Part shown: positions 7,928 through 17,346 of the stretch, in pieces
Layout of the letters: each line of letters begins with the position of its first letter
How positions within the stretch are numbered: position 1 is the stretch's first letter
DNA from: a bacterium 1xD8-48
GTDB taxonomy: Bacteria; Bacillota; Clostridia; Lachnospirales; Lachnospiraceae
Reading direction: 5' to 3'
Length of the DNA stretch: 49,373 nucleotides
NCBI GenBank assembly: GCA_009917455.1
Contig: QZDS01000036.1
Span: 1 to 49,373, forward strand
Program-made: the position numbers and the translations under genes
Notes under the pieces: model-generated
What the model was told of the DNA's origin: nothing
Databases searched by the model: none
What the model saw: the letters and a program-made list of their open reading frames with translations, nothing else

Positions 7928-10900
7928 TCACTCAATGGATTTTAGGGACTCGGCCATGTTTATTTTCTCCAGCTTGAAGTACATGAGGGCGTTTACCAGC
8001 AGGGCGAAAATGAAGGTAAACAAAAGGCTCAGCAGGTAGCTTGCGGGGGTGATTATTTTTTTGAAGGAAACCATTTCAATATTAATGTTATACATCACGA
8101 ACCAGTGAAGCCATTTCCCAAGGGCCAGTCCCACAAGGGCTCCCATGGCGGTAAGCACAAGGTTTTCACGGAAAACGTAATCGGCGGTCTCCCTCGCGTA
8201 AAAACCCAGCACCTTAATGGTGGCAATCTCCCGGATACGCTCCGTAATATTGATGTTGGTCAGGTTGTAAAGCACGATAAAGGCAAGGCTTCCCGCGCAG
8301 ACAATAATTAAAAACACAATATAATTCATGCTTTCCATCATAGTTGCAATTCTCTCCCGCATATCCGCAATCACGGAGACGGCAAGCACATTTTTCCTAT
8401 CCGCAAGCACGGCCGCGGCCTCATGAATATCTATGCCCTCCGCCGCCAGGGCAAAGGCGCTTTTATATTCCGGCTCCGCGCCGAGCTGCTCCGCGTAGGT
8501 TTCCTTATTCACATAAATGTAGTTATAGACAAAATTTTCACACAGAGCCGTTACCGTCACTGTGAAGCTGTTCATATCGCTGTCCCGCAGGGTCACCTTA
8601 TCCCCTGCTTTGATTCCCATGTTTTCCGCTATTTTTGCGCTCATCACAGCTTCTCCCTTTTGAGGATAGGGAATCTCCTCCCCGCCTTGTGTGTGAAGAT
8701 TTACAAAAGCGGTAATTTCCTCCGCATCCTCCGGGATTTCCAGATAAACGGATTTTGTACGGCCTCCGAAGTTCAGATCCACACTCTTTTCATATCGGCA
8801 GGCAATCTTTTCCAGCATATCGCCCTCCTGCTTAGTCAGCCCGGCAATGTCCTCCCCCTGTACGCTTTCCGAAAAAGTGACATCGATGTCATATATCTGA
8901 ATTTCATCGTACTGCATCTCGGCAATATTCATAACGGAATCCCTGATACCAAAGCCGGTGACAAGCAGCGCAGTACAGCCGCTGATGCCAAGTATCATCA
9001 TGAAAAATCTCTTTTTATACCTGATAATATTTCTCACGGAAACCTTGTGCAGAAACTTCATCCTGCGCCAGATAAAGGTGATTCTCTCCAGAAAAATCCG
9101 CTTTCCGCTTTTGGGAGCTTTCGGGCGAATCAGGTTTGCGGGCACGCTGATAAGCTCATGCCTGCATGAAAAATATGCCGCACCCATGGAGCATAAAAGG
9201 GAAACCGCTATGGAAAGGACTGCCAGAGGGAAATCAAAGTAATACTCGATTGCTCCCATACTGTACATAATTCCATATCCTATCCATATAACCCTCGGAA
9301 AAAGCCACGTGCCGCCGATGCATCCGATAATGGCGCCGATTGCCGCCGCGGAGCCGGCGTAAAACAGAAATTTCCCCATAATAGCGCCGTTCCCGTAGCC
9401 CAGCGCCTTCAGGACGCCAATCTGGGTTCTCTGCTCCTCCACCATCCTGTTCATGGTGGTCATGCAGATAAGAGCCGCCACAAGGAAAAAGAATACCGGA
9501 AATACGTTGGCAATAGCCGCAACAATTTTGGAATCGCTCTCATAACAGGCATAGCCCACATTGGTGTTCCGGTTAAGGACATAGCAGTCCGGCTCCTCAA
9601 GGTCCGCAAGCTCCTGCCTTGCATCGTCGATTTTCCGCTGGGCGTCCGCCACTTCCGTTTCAAACTCGGCCTTTGCATCACTGTATTCCACTCTGGCATC
9701 GGCAAGCTCGACCTTGCCGTCCTCAAGCTCCGCGCGCCCCTCTTCCAAATCCTCCTGAGCCTTCACAATGTCTGTTTTGGCCTGGGCAAGCTTTTCCCTG
9801 CCGTCGGCAAGCTCGACCTTTGCGTCCGCAAGTTCTGCCTTAGCTTCCTCAAGCTGGACTTTGCCGTCCTCAAGCTCGGCTCTTGCGTTGGTTACTTCCG
9901 TCTTTGCGGACTGCAGCTCCGCTTCCGCCTCCACCAGCACCTTTTCATTGTGCTGAATCTTCGCGTATGCCTCCGCAATCTCGTCCTTGCCCTCCTGAAA
10001 CTGACCTTTATAAGACTGGATTTCCCCGAGGCCGGAACGGATTTGCCGCAGGCCGTCTTCAAGCTGGGATTTGCCGGACTGGAGCTGGTCCAGGCCAGAG
10101 CTGATCTGGGATTCGTAGACTTCTATTTCTGCCAATCCCCCCTCAATCTGCATGAGCTGTTTCTCATATTCCATACGTTCATCAGCAGACATCCCCGGGT
10201 CTAATAACGCACGCTCAATTAATTGTTTATTTCTGTTTAGTTCGTCCTTCTTCCCGGTAATCTCCCCCAGCGCACCATTCAGCTCACCTTCCTTACTTTC
10301 AAGCTCCCTCGCCTGCGCGGACAACTCCCCTTCCTTTTCCAGAAGCTCCGACTCCTGTGCAATCAGGGGAGCTTCCTGTTCCACCAGCTTATCCTCCTGG
10401 GCTTTCAACTCCTCCTTCGCCTCGTCCAGCTTATCCCACGCCTGGGCCAGCTCAAGCTCATTGGCAAAAACCTCCCACTCATGGTATTTCAGCTCCTCGT
10501 CCGCGTCCCTGATTTCCTGTTCCTTCTCCGCGATTTCCTTTTCGCCGTCAATAATTTCCTGCTCGCCGTCTATGAGCTCCTGCTCGCTGTCCGCGATTTC
10601 CTTCTTTCCGTCAGCAAGCTCCTGCTCGCCGTCTGTGAGCTCCTGTTCGCCGTCCCTAAGCTCCTGCTCGCCGTCTAAAATCTTCTGCCATGCGTCGTCT
10701 AATTCCTCCTCCGCCTCCGCTTTCTTATCGTCAAGCTCCATCTGGGCATCGTCGATTTTTTCCTGCGCCGTGACAAGAAGCTCCTCGTATCTGCCCCAGG
10801 CAAGAAGCTCCGTCTCCTCCTCCACTCCATCGGTAATGGCATCTATATAATCCTCATACTCATCGGTGTAGACGTCATATTTCTCACTGGCCGTCACATA

Positions 10901-11530
10901 AATTTCAGTGAGGTAGTCACAGTCAAAGGCTTCCCGGGGCACGTAAAGAAAAGCGGCAATTCTCCCGTCGCCGATGGAAGTGGTTCCCCGCTCAAAGTTA
11001 ATATAATAAGGCGTGCGCACGATTCCCACAGCCGTAAAGGTCCGTTCCCCAAACATTTCCAGCGTGTCCTCGTTATTGTCGTCCGTTACCGTAATCTGAG
11101 TGCCGATAGCATCCTCTCCGTACATGGCCGAATCCAAAAGACACTCGTTTGCACTCTCCGGCATCCTGCCCGCCGTCAGCACCACCCGGTTAATCTTTTC
11201 GGGAACCGTGTGAAATTTATAAATATCGCTCTTATCTCCCATGGCACAGATTGCGTCCACGGAAACCGCCCCTTCCGCGTCGGCAATTTCAGTAAGCTCC
11301 GAAAGCGCCTCCACGCTTTCCTCCGTAAAGCCCACCGTAGACAAAAGCCTGAAATCAAAAAAATTCTGTTCCGTTAAATAAGCGCTTTCCGTTGCAATCA
11401 TCGCCGGAGTCGTGGCCTTTAGTCCCGAAAACAGCCCCACCCCCAGCATCACAATCGCAAGAATCGCCATATACCGGCCAAGGCTGCCTTTGATTTCCCT
11501 GATTGTAGTCTTAATCATCCCGCTGCTCAT
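7928..11530 (-). CDS. giant FtsX-type ABC permease with extracellular coiled coil
   Basis: This 1200-residue membrane protein has one N-terminal helix (about 20-42), a MacB/FtsX-like periplasmic-core region, and an enormous charged coiled coil (about 250-645). A first FtsX module with three helices follows (about 665-785), then a further helix near 842, a second extracellular region, and a C-terminal FtsX module with three helices (about 1065-1190). Residues 282-345 are nearly perfect heptads of the DGEQEL type. The family does not move solutes through a channel; it transmits ATP-driven force across the membrane to lipids, peptides or enzymes. The partner ATPase is encoded just upstream. Substrate is unknown. 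The coiled coil could span the peptidoglycan. Confidence 0.9.
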   Translation of the reverse strand: MSSGMIKTTIREIKGSLGRYMAILAIVMLGVGLFSGLKATTPAMIATESAYLTEQNFFDFRLLSTVGFTEESVEALSELTEIADAEGAVSVDAICAMGDKSDIYKFHTVPEKINRVVLTAGRMPESANECLLDSAMYGEDAIGTQITVTDDNNEDTLEMFGERTFTAVGIVRTPYYINFERGTTSIGDGRIAAFLYVPREAFDCDYLTEIYVTASEKYDVYTDEYEDYIDAITDGVEEETELLAWGRYEELLVTAQEKIDDAQMELDDKKAEAEEELDDAWQKILDGEQELRDGEQELTDGEQELADGKKEIADSEQELIDGEQEIIDGEKEIAEKEQEIRDADEELKYHEWEVFANELELAQAWDKLDEAKEELKAQEDKLVEQEAPLIAQESELLEKEGELSAQARELESKEGELNGALGEITGKKDELNRNKQLIERALLDPGMSADERMEYEKQLMQIEGGLAEIEVYESQISSGLDQLQSGKSQLEDGLRQIRSGLGEIQSYKGQFQEGKDEIAEAYAKIQHNEKVLVEAEAELQSAKTEVTNARAELEDGKVQLEEAKAELADAKVELADGREKLAQAKTDIVKAQEDLEEGRAELEDGKVELADARVEYSDAKAEFETEVADAQRKIDDARQELADLEEPDCYVLNRNTNVGYACYESDSKIVAAIANVFPVFFFLVAALICMTTMNRMVEEQRTQIGVLKALGYGNGAIMGKFLFYAGSAAAIGAIIGCIGGTWLFPRVIWIGYGIMYSMGAIEYYFDFPLAVLSIAVSLLCSMGAAYFSCRHELISVPANLIRPKAPKSGKRIFLERITFIWRRMKFLHKVSVRNIIRYKKRFFMMILGISGCTALLVTGFGIRDSVMNIAEMQYDEIQIYDIDVTFSESVQGEDIAGLTKQEGDMLEKIACRYEKSVDLNFGGRTKSVYLEIPEDAEEITAFVNLHTQGGEEIPYPQKGEAVMSAKIAENMGIKAGDKVTLRDSDMNSFTVTVTALCENFVYNYIYVNKETYAEQLGAEPEYKSAFALAAEGIDIHEAAAVLADRKNVLAVSVIADMRERIATMMESMNYIVFLIIVCAGSLAFIVLYNLTNINITERIREIATIKVLGFYARETADYVFRENLVLTAMGALVGLALGKWLHWFVMYNINIEMVSFKKIITPASYLLSLLFTFIFALLVNALMYFKLEKINMAESLKSIE

Positions 11531-11568
11531 TTATTCCACTCCCTGTTGCTCAAACTCAGCCTCCCCTT

Positions 11569-11592
11569 AAAAACGTGCGCCGTCGGGCGCAC
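11569..11592 (-). terminator. intrinsic terminator between ABC ATPase and permease
   Basis: On the minus strand a perfect 7-bp stem (GTGCGCC/GGCGCAC, loop of 4) is followed by GTTTTTAA. It sits in the 107-base gap between the ATPase stop and the permease start, so it should reduce permease expression relative to the ATPase. Confidence 0.7.
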
Positions 11593-11637
11593 CATGGGAA
11601 GAAGGAAGAACGGCTCGTAAGAGACACTCTCTTCATT

Positions 11638-12342
11638 TTACCACTCGATTTCCTCCACCGGAACAATATTCTCGTTCAGCTCCATCTTCCGCACCGTCCC
11701 GCTCTTGACCGTAATAATTCTGTCCGCCATTGCCGTAAGCGCCTGATTGTGGGTAATCACCACCACCGTCATCCCGTTTTTCCGGCAGGCGTCCTGCAGC
11801 AATTTCAAAACCGCCTTGCCCGTGTTGTAATCCAGCGCTCCCGTAGGCTCGTCGCACAGAAGGAGCTTCGGATTCTTCGCAAGGGCTCTTGCAATGGCCA
11901 CTCTCTGCTGCTCCCCGCCCGATAACTGCGCAGGGAAATTTCCCGCCCGCTCCTTTAAGCCCACCATCTCCAAAACCGCCATTGCGTCCAGCGGGTCTTT
12001 GCAAATCTGCGCCGCCAGCTCCACATTTTCAAGAGCCGTCAGGTTCTGCACCAGATTATAAAACTGGAAAACAAAGCCAATGTCAAAACGCCTGTAGGCT
12101 GTCAGTTTCTTCTTATTATAAGAGGATATTTCCTCTCCGTCCAAAAGCACCTGTCCCGTCGATAAACCGTCCATTCCGCCTAAAATATTTAAAATCGTGG
12201 TTTTGCCTGCACCGGAGGCTCCCACCACAACGCAAAACTCTCCTTTTTCAATGGTAAAATTCACATCATGGAGCGCCTCGATATCCACCTCGCCCATATG
12301 GTAGGTCTTGCCGACATTTTTAAATTCTACGAACGAACTCAT
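11638..12342 (-). CDS. ABC transporter ATP-binding protein, MacB/LolD type
   Basis: This 234-residue cytoplasmic ATPase has Walker A GASGAGKTT (41-49), a Q-loop within FVFQFYNLV, the signature LSGGEQQRVAIARAL, and Walker B LLLCDEPTGALD, which is typical of the MacB/LolD/FtsE branch. A conserved H-loop histidine occurs in VVVITHNQAL. It pairs with the 1200-residue FtsX-type permease downstream. The ATG follows GGGAGGAATCATAA, which lies immediately after a structured leader at 12358-12402. Confidence 0.95.
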   Translation of the reverse strand: MSSFVEFKNVGKTYHMGEVDIEALHDVNFTIEKGEFCVVVGASGAGKTTILNILGGMDGLSTGQVLLDGEEISSYNKKKLTAYRRFDIGFVFQFYNLVQNLTALENVELAAQICKDPLDAMAVLEMVGLKERAGNFPAQLSGGEQQRVAIARALAKNPKLLLCDEPTGALDYNTGKAVLKLLQDACRKNGMTVVVITHNQALTAMADRIITVKSGTVRKMELNENIVPVEEIEW

Positions 12343-12357
12343 TTATGATTCCTCCCT

Positions 12358-12402
12358 GCCGCCTTGCGGATTAGCCGCATTTTGTGCTCCTTAAAGGGCG
12401 GC
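12358..12402 (-). promoter_or_regulatory. structured leader before the ABC ATPase gene
   Basis: On the minus strand GCCGCC (12397-12402) can pair with GGCGGC (12358-12363), enclosing a second hairpin TGCGG/CCGCA with a 5-base loop (12365-12379). The AGGGAGG ribosome site begins directly after the outer stem. The nesting suggests a regulatory leader or terminator-like element; I recognise no known riboswitch. Confidence 0.4.
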
Positions 12403-12533
12403 GTCTGCTTTCCTCCGAAAAGTCGTCTTTTAACATTTTACCATATGTATTTTAAGACAAAAATAGTTTGAGTATAAAAAAAGTATAAAAAATAGCAACG
12501 TCATAAAACCACCAATCCTGGTCATAAAAACTA

Positions 12534-12563
12534 TTGAATAATTTTTCTCTTTTATGCTACAGT
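12534..12563 (+). promoter_or_regulatory. candidate promoter for the sensor kinase operon
   Basis: TTGAAT (12534-12539) and TACAGT (12558-12563) lie 18 bases apart in an AT-rich 90-base stretch. The possible ATG at 12554 falls inside this promoter, which argues for a later start of the kinase gene. Confidence 0.45.
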
Positions 12564-12598
12564 GTAATCAATATAGAGAAAGTAATTGGATAATTGCC

Positions 12599-14296
12599 AT
12601 GAAAAAAGAAAAAAACAATTACCTGTACTTAAATCGTACCGTTATGCTCATCGTCATGGTCGGCTACAGTTCTTTTCTGGTTTTGATGCTTCTGATGGAT
12701 TGGTATCTTATCAGAAAATACCAGATGGAAAATGCAAATACAAATCTTGATGCCATCATCTCTTTCACGGAGAAGGCTCAAGACTCAATGGATAGCATTG
12801 ACAGGCAGCTTTCCGAGGTCTTTATCAATGATAAGGATTTCCGTGCCCTTCAGAAAATACAAGAATCTCTGGTGGAATACAGTCATGCTTATGAACTTCG
12901 GGAAACCTTAAGAAGCCGGATGATGATTGATGAAAACTTTAATGGATTTTATATCTTTTACCATGGTTACCAGAAGGTCTGGTATCACGTGGACGGAAAC
13001 AAAATAGACGCGGTGCATGCCAGAAGGCTTCGGGAGTTTCTTGAAACCCAGCCCCAGGTCCAGATGGGCAGAAACTGGAAAGCCATATCCATTGAAGATA
13101 AAATTTATCTGATTATCAGTTTTAACCGGGAAAATGTTTCTTTATATGGAATCTACATCCTGCCTGATGCCCGAACCGCAATTTCCGAAGCCTCAGGAAA
13201 AGCCCCGGAGATTGCAATTCTATGCCCGGACATCGTTTTACAAAATAAAGAGCTGGTCGAAAGCCTGAACCTGTCCGACGAGACGGCAAATCATATGGAC
13301 AGCTTTTCCAGGCGGATTGCCCGATATCAGGTCTACGGAAGCCGGATTCCCAATGCAGATATCTGGATTTGTACCGCCTACCCCTTAAATATATGGGCAC
13401 TGTTAAACGGCCAACAGCTTCTGCTTCTTGCTCTTACCGGCCTTTCCATTCTGGCCGTGGCCTTCATGCGCCTTTTTATACGCAATGAACTGGTACGACC
13501 TCTCCGCCAGCTCACAGACACTATGAACTCCATACGAAGGGGTTCCAATTCAGAAATCCCTTCCCTGGCATGCCGCTTTTACGAGATGCAGGAGGTGAAC
13601 AACACCTTGGGGGAAATGGTTCATGAGCTGAAAAAGCAGAAGCTTCTGGTATATGAAGAAATTATTGAAAAGCAAAAGGCTCAAATGCAGTATCTTCAGC
13701 TCCAACTAAAACCTCATTTTTATTTAAACGGCCTGAAAACTCTGAACGCTCTTGCCATGGAAGGGCAGACAGATAAAATGCAGGAGCTGATACTGAATCT
13801 CTCTGTACACCTCCGCTATCTTCTTCAGGCGGAGCAGGAGCTTGTTCCTCTAAAAATGGAACTTAATTTTGTGGAAAACTATGTAAATATGCAAAAGCAT
13901 GTCACAGGAAGGCCCGTAAGCTGTGAAATTACCAAAGATGACGAGGCGTTAGAATGGATGGTTCCAGTCCTTGCCGTTCAGACCTTTGTAGAAAACAGTG
14001 TGAAGTATGCCCGTCTCGGGGACTGCAATGTCACGCTGGAAATCCAGATTGCCGCAAGCTGCCTTTCCACAGCGGAGGGAAATTTTCTGGATTTGGTTGT
14101 GCAGGATAACGGACAGGGATATCCTGAAGAAATTCTGCTGGAAATTAATGGGGACGTATCTGCAGGCACAAAAAGCGTGGGCATTAACAACATTAAGAGG
14201 CGGTGCAGAATTTTATATGGAGAGCGGGTAGAGTACAGCTTTAACAACTGTGGCGGTGCGTTAAGTGAATTGGTAATACCGGAAAGGATACAATAA
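12599..14296 (+). CDS. YesM-type sensor histidine kinase
   Basis: This membrane histidine kinase of about 565 residues senses an extracellular carbohydrate-related cue and phosphorylates the adjacent AraC-type regulator. A membrane helix comes first, then a sensor region of about 240 residues outside the cell, a second helix (LLLLALTGLSILAVAFM) and a HAMP linker. The HisKA_7TM-less His_kinase core follows, with LQLKPHFYLNGLKTL holding the phospho-acceptor His. The ATPase domain shows the N-box FVENSVKYA and the DNGQGYPEE G-box. The usual QxNPHF reads QLKPHF here. I prefer the ATG at 12599 because the earlier ATG overlaps the promoter. Its stop abuts the next ATG. Confidence 0.9.
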   Translation: MKKEKNNYLYLNRTVMLIVMVGYSSFLVLMLLMDWYLIRKYQMENANTNLDAIISFTEKAQDSMDSIDRQLSEVFINDKDFRALQKIQESLVEYSHAYELRETLRSRMMIDENFNGFYIFYHGYQKVWYHVDGNKIDAVHARRLREFLETQPQVQMGRNWKAISIEDKIYLIISFNRENVSLYGIYILPDARTAISEASGKAPEIAILCPDIVLQNKELVESLNLSDETANHMDSFSRRIARYQVYGSRIPNADIWICTAYPLNIWALLNGQQLLLLALTGLSILAVAFMRLFIRNELVRPLRQLTDTMNSIRRGSNSEIPSLACRFYEMQEVNNTLGEMVHELKKQKLLVYEEIIEKQKAQMQYLQLQLKPHFYLNGLKTLNALAMEGQTDKMQELILNLSVHLRYLLQAEQELVPLKMELNFVENYVNMQKHVTGRPVSCEITKDDEALEWMVPVLAVQTFVENSVKYARLGDCNVTLEIQIAASCLSTAEGNFLDLVVQDNGQGYPEEILLEINGDVSAGTKSVGINNIKRRCRILYGERVEYSFNNCGGALSELVIPERIQ

Positions 14297-15568
14297 ATGA
14301 ATGTGTTATTGGTAGACGACCAGAAAGCAATTGTGGACAGTCTGAAAAACGGAATTCGCTGGGACAAATTGCCTGTGGGACAGGTTTATACTGCCTGTAG
14401 TGCCAAAGAAGCAAAACTGGTTCTTATGAATTTTGTGGTAGACGTACTGGTTAGCGATATCGAAATGCCCGAGGAGGACGGTCTTTCTCTGTGCGGTTGG
14501 GCCAAGGATAAATTCCCCGGAATCGAATGTATTTTCCTTACCTCTCACGCAGAATTTGACTATGCACGCGAGGCTATTAAAATGGGAGGCTTTGACTACA
14601 TTTTACAGCCTGTCAGATATGAGGAAGTGGAGAAAACCCTTTTGAAGGTATGGGATAAAATTCGGAACAATAAGAGAATCCTCCAGATTATGGACAGCCA
14701 GAAAGCTGTTATGGAACAGAGCAATCATATTTTGGAAACCATGCTCGCAAAAGCCGCCCGGGAAAAAAGCGAAGACGCCAATCAGATATTCAGGCATTTT
14801 CATGAAATTTTCCGTTCCGAATATGAAAACTGCTCCATTCATCTTTCCCTGATTCAAATTGTCAGATGGAAAAAGATTACCAACATATGGAGCGAAAAGC
14901 TGGTAAGTCTCGTATTCTGCAATGTCCTTGAGGAATTGTTTTCCCTACAGAAAGGAAAGGTTGGAATTGTCTGCCAGCCAGAGGACAGATACTGGATTTT
15001 TCTGGTGATTGAGAACAGAAAAGTCACCAGAGAACTGATGGGAAATTATCTGAAAACTTTTTATGCTTTTATTGATGAAAATATGGATTTTTCCATTGCG
15101 CTTTACCCGGAAAGTCTTGAAGCCACCCCGGAAGACAATAACTTTTACGCCGCTTACCGAAGGTTAACAGGACGCCTTTTACATAACACAGACAGAAAAA
15201 AGGGAATTTTACTTGAAGATATAGACGCTCCTGAAAAAAGCGCAGATGAAAACTCCATTGATATGGCAATCCGTTTTGTAAAGAAAAATCTGAATAAAAA
15301 TATTTCCCGGACAGAAGTCGCGGAACATGTTCATTTGAATGAAGAATATTTTTCCAGGCTGTTCAGACAGCAGACAGGGGCCACCTTTAAAGATTTTGTG
15401 CTTTCCGAAAAAATGAACGAAGCCAAAACCCTCCTGGCTCATTCCAGGCTTTCCATCGGTATTATTGCGTCCAAAATCGGCTACGACAATTTTTCGCATT
15501 TTTCAAAAATGTTTAAAAAAATGACGAACCTGACTCCCCAGGAATACCGGAAAGAATACCAGAAGTGA
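14297..15568 (+). CDS. AraC-type response regulator
   Basis: This 423-residue regulator has an N-terminal receiver domain with acidic pair DD (7-8) and phospho-acceptor Asp54 in VSDIEMPEEDG. A variable middle region follows, then a C-terminal AraC double helix-turn-helix (about 320-423) with ISRTEVAEHVHLNEEYFSRL and the closing IGYDNFSHFSKMFKK/TPQEYRKE signature. It directly follows the kinase with no gap. Such pairs usually activate neighbouring sugar ABC importers; three phased repeats at 15584-15662 are its likely operator. Confidence 0.93.
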   Translation: MNVLLVDDQKAIVDSLKNGIRWDKLPVGQVYTACSAKEAKLVLMNFVVDVLVSDIEMPEEDGLSLCGWAKDKFPGIECIFLTSHAEFDYAREAIKMGGFDYILQPVRYEEVEKTLLKVWDKIRNNKRILQIMDSQKAVMEQSNHILETMLAKAAREKSEDANQIFRHFHEIFRSEYENCSIHLSLIQIVRWKKITNIWSEKLVSLVFCNVLEELFSLQKGKVGIVCQPEDRYWIFLVIENRKVTRELMGNYLKTFYAFIDENMDFSIALYPESLEATPEDNNFYAAYRRLTGRLLHNTDRKKGILLEDIDAPEKSADENSIDMAIRFVKKNLNKNISRTEVAEHVHLNEEYFSRLFRQQTGATFKDFVLSEKMNEAKTLLAHSRLSIGIIASKIGYDNFSHFSKMFKKMTNLTPQEYRKEYQK

Positions 15569-15583
15569 GCGGATTCCTGATGG

Positions 15584-15662
15584 TTACAAAAAGAACAATT
15601 AAAATCACAAAAACAACAAATCTTTAATAATCATAAAATCACACATCACAAAAAGAACAAAG
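15584..15662 (+). promoter_or_regulatory. three phased direct repeats, candidate AraC-type operator
   Basis: Near-identical 17-base units start at 15584 (TTACAAAAAGAACAATT), 15605 (TCACAAAAACAACAAAT) and 15646 (TCACAAAAAGAACAAAG). Spacings are 21 and 41 bases, close to two and four helical turns, so all three lie on one DNA face. They sit 90-170 bases upstream of the binding-protein gene. AraC-family activators classically bind 17-bp half-sites repeated every 21 bp. Assignment to this regulator is inference. Confidence 0.55.
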
Positions 15663-15752
15663 CAAATCATGAAAATTACAGATTAATGCCGGAAAACAGC
15701 GTAGAATATGTCTTATCACAATGGATTATAACTTAAGTCAGGAGGATAAGAC

Positions 15753-17243
15753 ATGAAAAAGAGATTCAAAAAACTTGCAGCGTTGCTTGGAATGGCAGTT
15801 ATAGTTACTTCCCTTGCGGCATGCGGAGGCGGTAACGGCGACAGTGCTTCGTCAGGACAGAGCGGAAGTGACAGTGCCCCAGGCGGCAACGAAGAAATCA
15901 AATCCGTTAACGTAACCATCCCCACCGTGTATGACCTTCCAGACAAGGACATGGTGGAAGAAGCCATCAACAAAATCACGGAAGAAAAATACCAGATTCA
16001 TTTAGACCTTGAATTTATAACTACAGGCAACTGGCTTCAACAGTCAAATCTTCTGTTCACTGGCGACGAGGCCGACATTATCGCCGCTTTTATGACTCCG
16101 CTTTCCACTTATGTAAAGAACGGGCAGATGACAGATTTAACAGACTACTATGCCAATGCCTCTGACGAATTTAAGGCGGTGTGGTCCGCGGATGAAATGA
16201 AGGGAACAACCATTGACGGTAAGATTTATGCGGTTCCCAATCTCAGGAACTTCGGTAACATCATCGGACTGAATATTGATGCCGATATTGCGGCGGAATT
16301 TAACATTGAAAATGGACAGACACTTACCATGGAAGATATTGACGCTTTCCTTCGGGCTGCCCATGAAGCATATCCCGACCGTTATGCTCTGGTTCCGCAA
16401 GGTTCTGACAGTATCACAAGCACATGGACCTGGGACGGACTTGGCGATGAAAAATTCATTGGTGTTCTTCCTCAGCAGGGACAGGTGACAGAAGTTCAGA
16501 ACCTGTTTGACACCGAGGATTTCAGAGAATTTTGTACATGGACACGTTCCTGGTATACAGATGGTTTGATTATGCAGGATATCTTAAGCAACACCCAGCC
16601 GTTCCAGTCGCTGATTGGAAACGACCAGGCAATTGCATGCTTTGATAATTATTCCGTAAACAACATTGCGGGCATGATTCGTACCGTCGTCATCACCAAC
16701 TGGGCGCAGTCAAATTCCTATCAGGCTCTGTGCTACGGCATTAACCAGAACTCCAAAGATAAGGACGCTGCATGGAAAGCTATGGAAATTCTTTATATCG
16801 ATGCAGAGGTTGAAACACTTTTAACAGACGGAATCGAGGGAACTCATTACACAAAGAACGATGACGGCACCATCTCCTTCCCGGAAGGAAAAACAGCCGC
16901 CGACTGCGGATACGGCATGGCAGAGGGATATTGGATTACCCCTTATTCAGGAAAAACTCTGCCCCTTGATGTAAACGGCCCCACTTTCTTTGACGACCTG
17001 CTTAAGTTTAACGAAGACAGTTTAAAAACTAAAGCCTTTGGCTTTGCATTTGATACCACGGAGGTTACAGACCAGTATACTGCCTGCTGCAATATCATGG
17101 ATAAATATTACAAGGCTCTGATGTCAGGAAGCGTTGACATCGAAAGTACCATTGCACAGGCAAACGCTGAATTTGAAGCAGCCGGACTGCAGGATATCAT
17201 CGATGCAAAGCAGAAGCAGCTTGACGCTTATCTGGCGCAGTAA
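15753..17243 (+). CDS. lipoprotein sugar-binding protein of an ABC importer
   Basis: This 496-residue extracellular solute-binding protein captures an oligosaccharide for the two downstream permeases. It has a lipoprotein signal with lipobox LAAC (Cys24), a Gly/Ser-rich linker (25-50), then a two-lobed binding fold resembling the LplA/YtcQ-type family. Motifs include GKIYAVPNL and many aromatic residues likely to stack on sugars. AGGAGGATAAG precedes the start. The neighbouring glycosidases suggest a rhamnose-containing ligand, but this is inferred. A strong terminator follows the gene. Confidence 0.9.
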   Translation: MKKRFKKLAALLGMAVIVTSLAACGGGNGDSASSGQSGSDSAPGGNEEIKSVNVTIPTVYDLPDKDMVEEAINKITEEKYQIHLDLEFITTGNWLQQSNLLFTGDEADIIAAFMTPLSTYVKNGQMTDLTDYYANASDEFKAVWSADEMKGTTIDGKIYAVPNLRNFGNIIGLNIDADIAAEFNIENGQTLTMEDIDAFLRAAHEAYPDRYALVPQGSDSITSTWTWDGLGDEKFIGVLPQQGQVTEVQNLFDTEDFREFCTWTRSWYTDGLIMQDILSNTQPFQSLIGNDQAIACFDNYSVNNIAGMIRTVVITNWAQSNSYQALCYGINQNSKDKDAAWKAMEILYIDAEVETLLTDGIEGTHYTKNDDGTISFPEGKTAADCGYGMAEGYWITPYSGKTLPLDVNGPTFFDDLLKFNEDSLKTKAFGFAFDTTEVTDQYTACCNIMDKYYKALMSGSVDIESTIAQANAEFEAAGLQDIIDAKQKQLDAYLAQ

Positions 17244-17346
17244 AACTAAAGGCCGCTAAATCGAAATCTGATATACAACAGCGGCTTTCATTGTCAGAAA
17301 ACCTGATTCTGCTACCGCTGCATAAAAGACAGCGCTGACTATCAGA

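Noticed and set aside
7708..7935. 75-residue minus-strand frame between pfkA and the ABC permease
   Set aside because: It overlaps the pfkA promoter and leader, has no ribosome site and reads as low-complexity non-protein sequence.
9740..10690. Repeated DNA units that might suggest a CRISPR array
   Set aside because: The units are 21-bp in-frame heptad codons within the coiled coil, with no unique spacers.
10152..10850. 232-residue serine-rich plus-strand frame
   Set aside because: It is the antisense shadow of the permease coiled-coil repeats; GAG/GAA codons read backwards give Ser/Leu runs.
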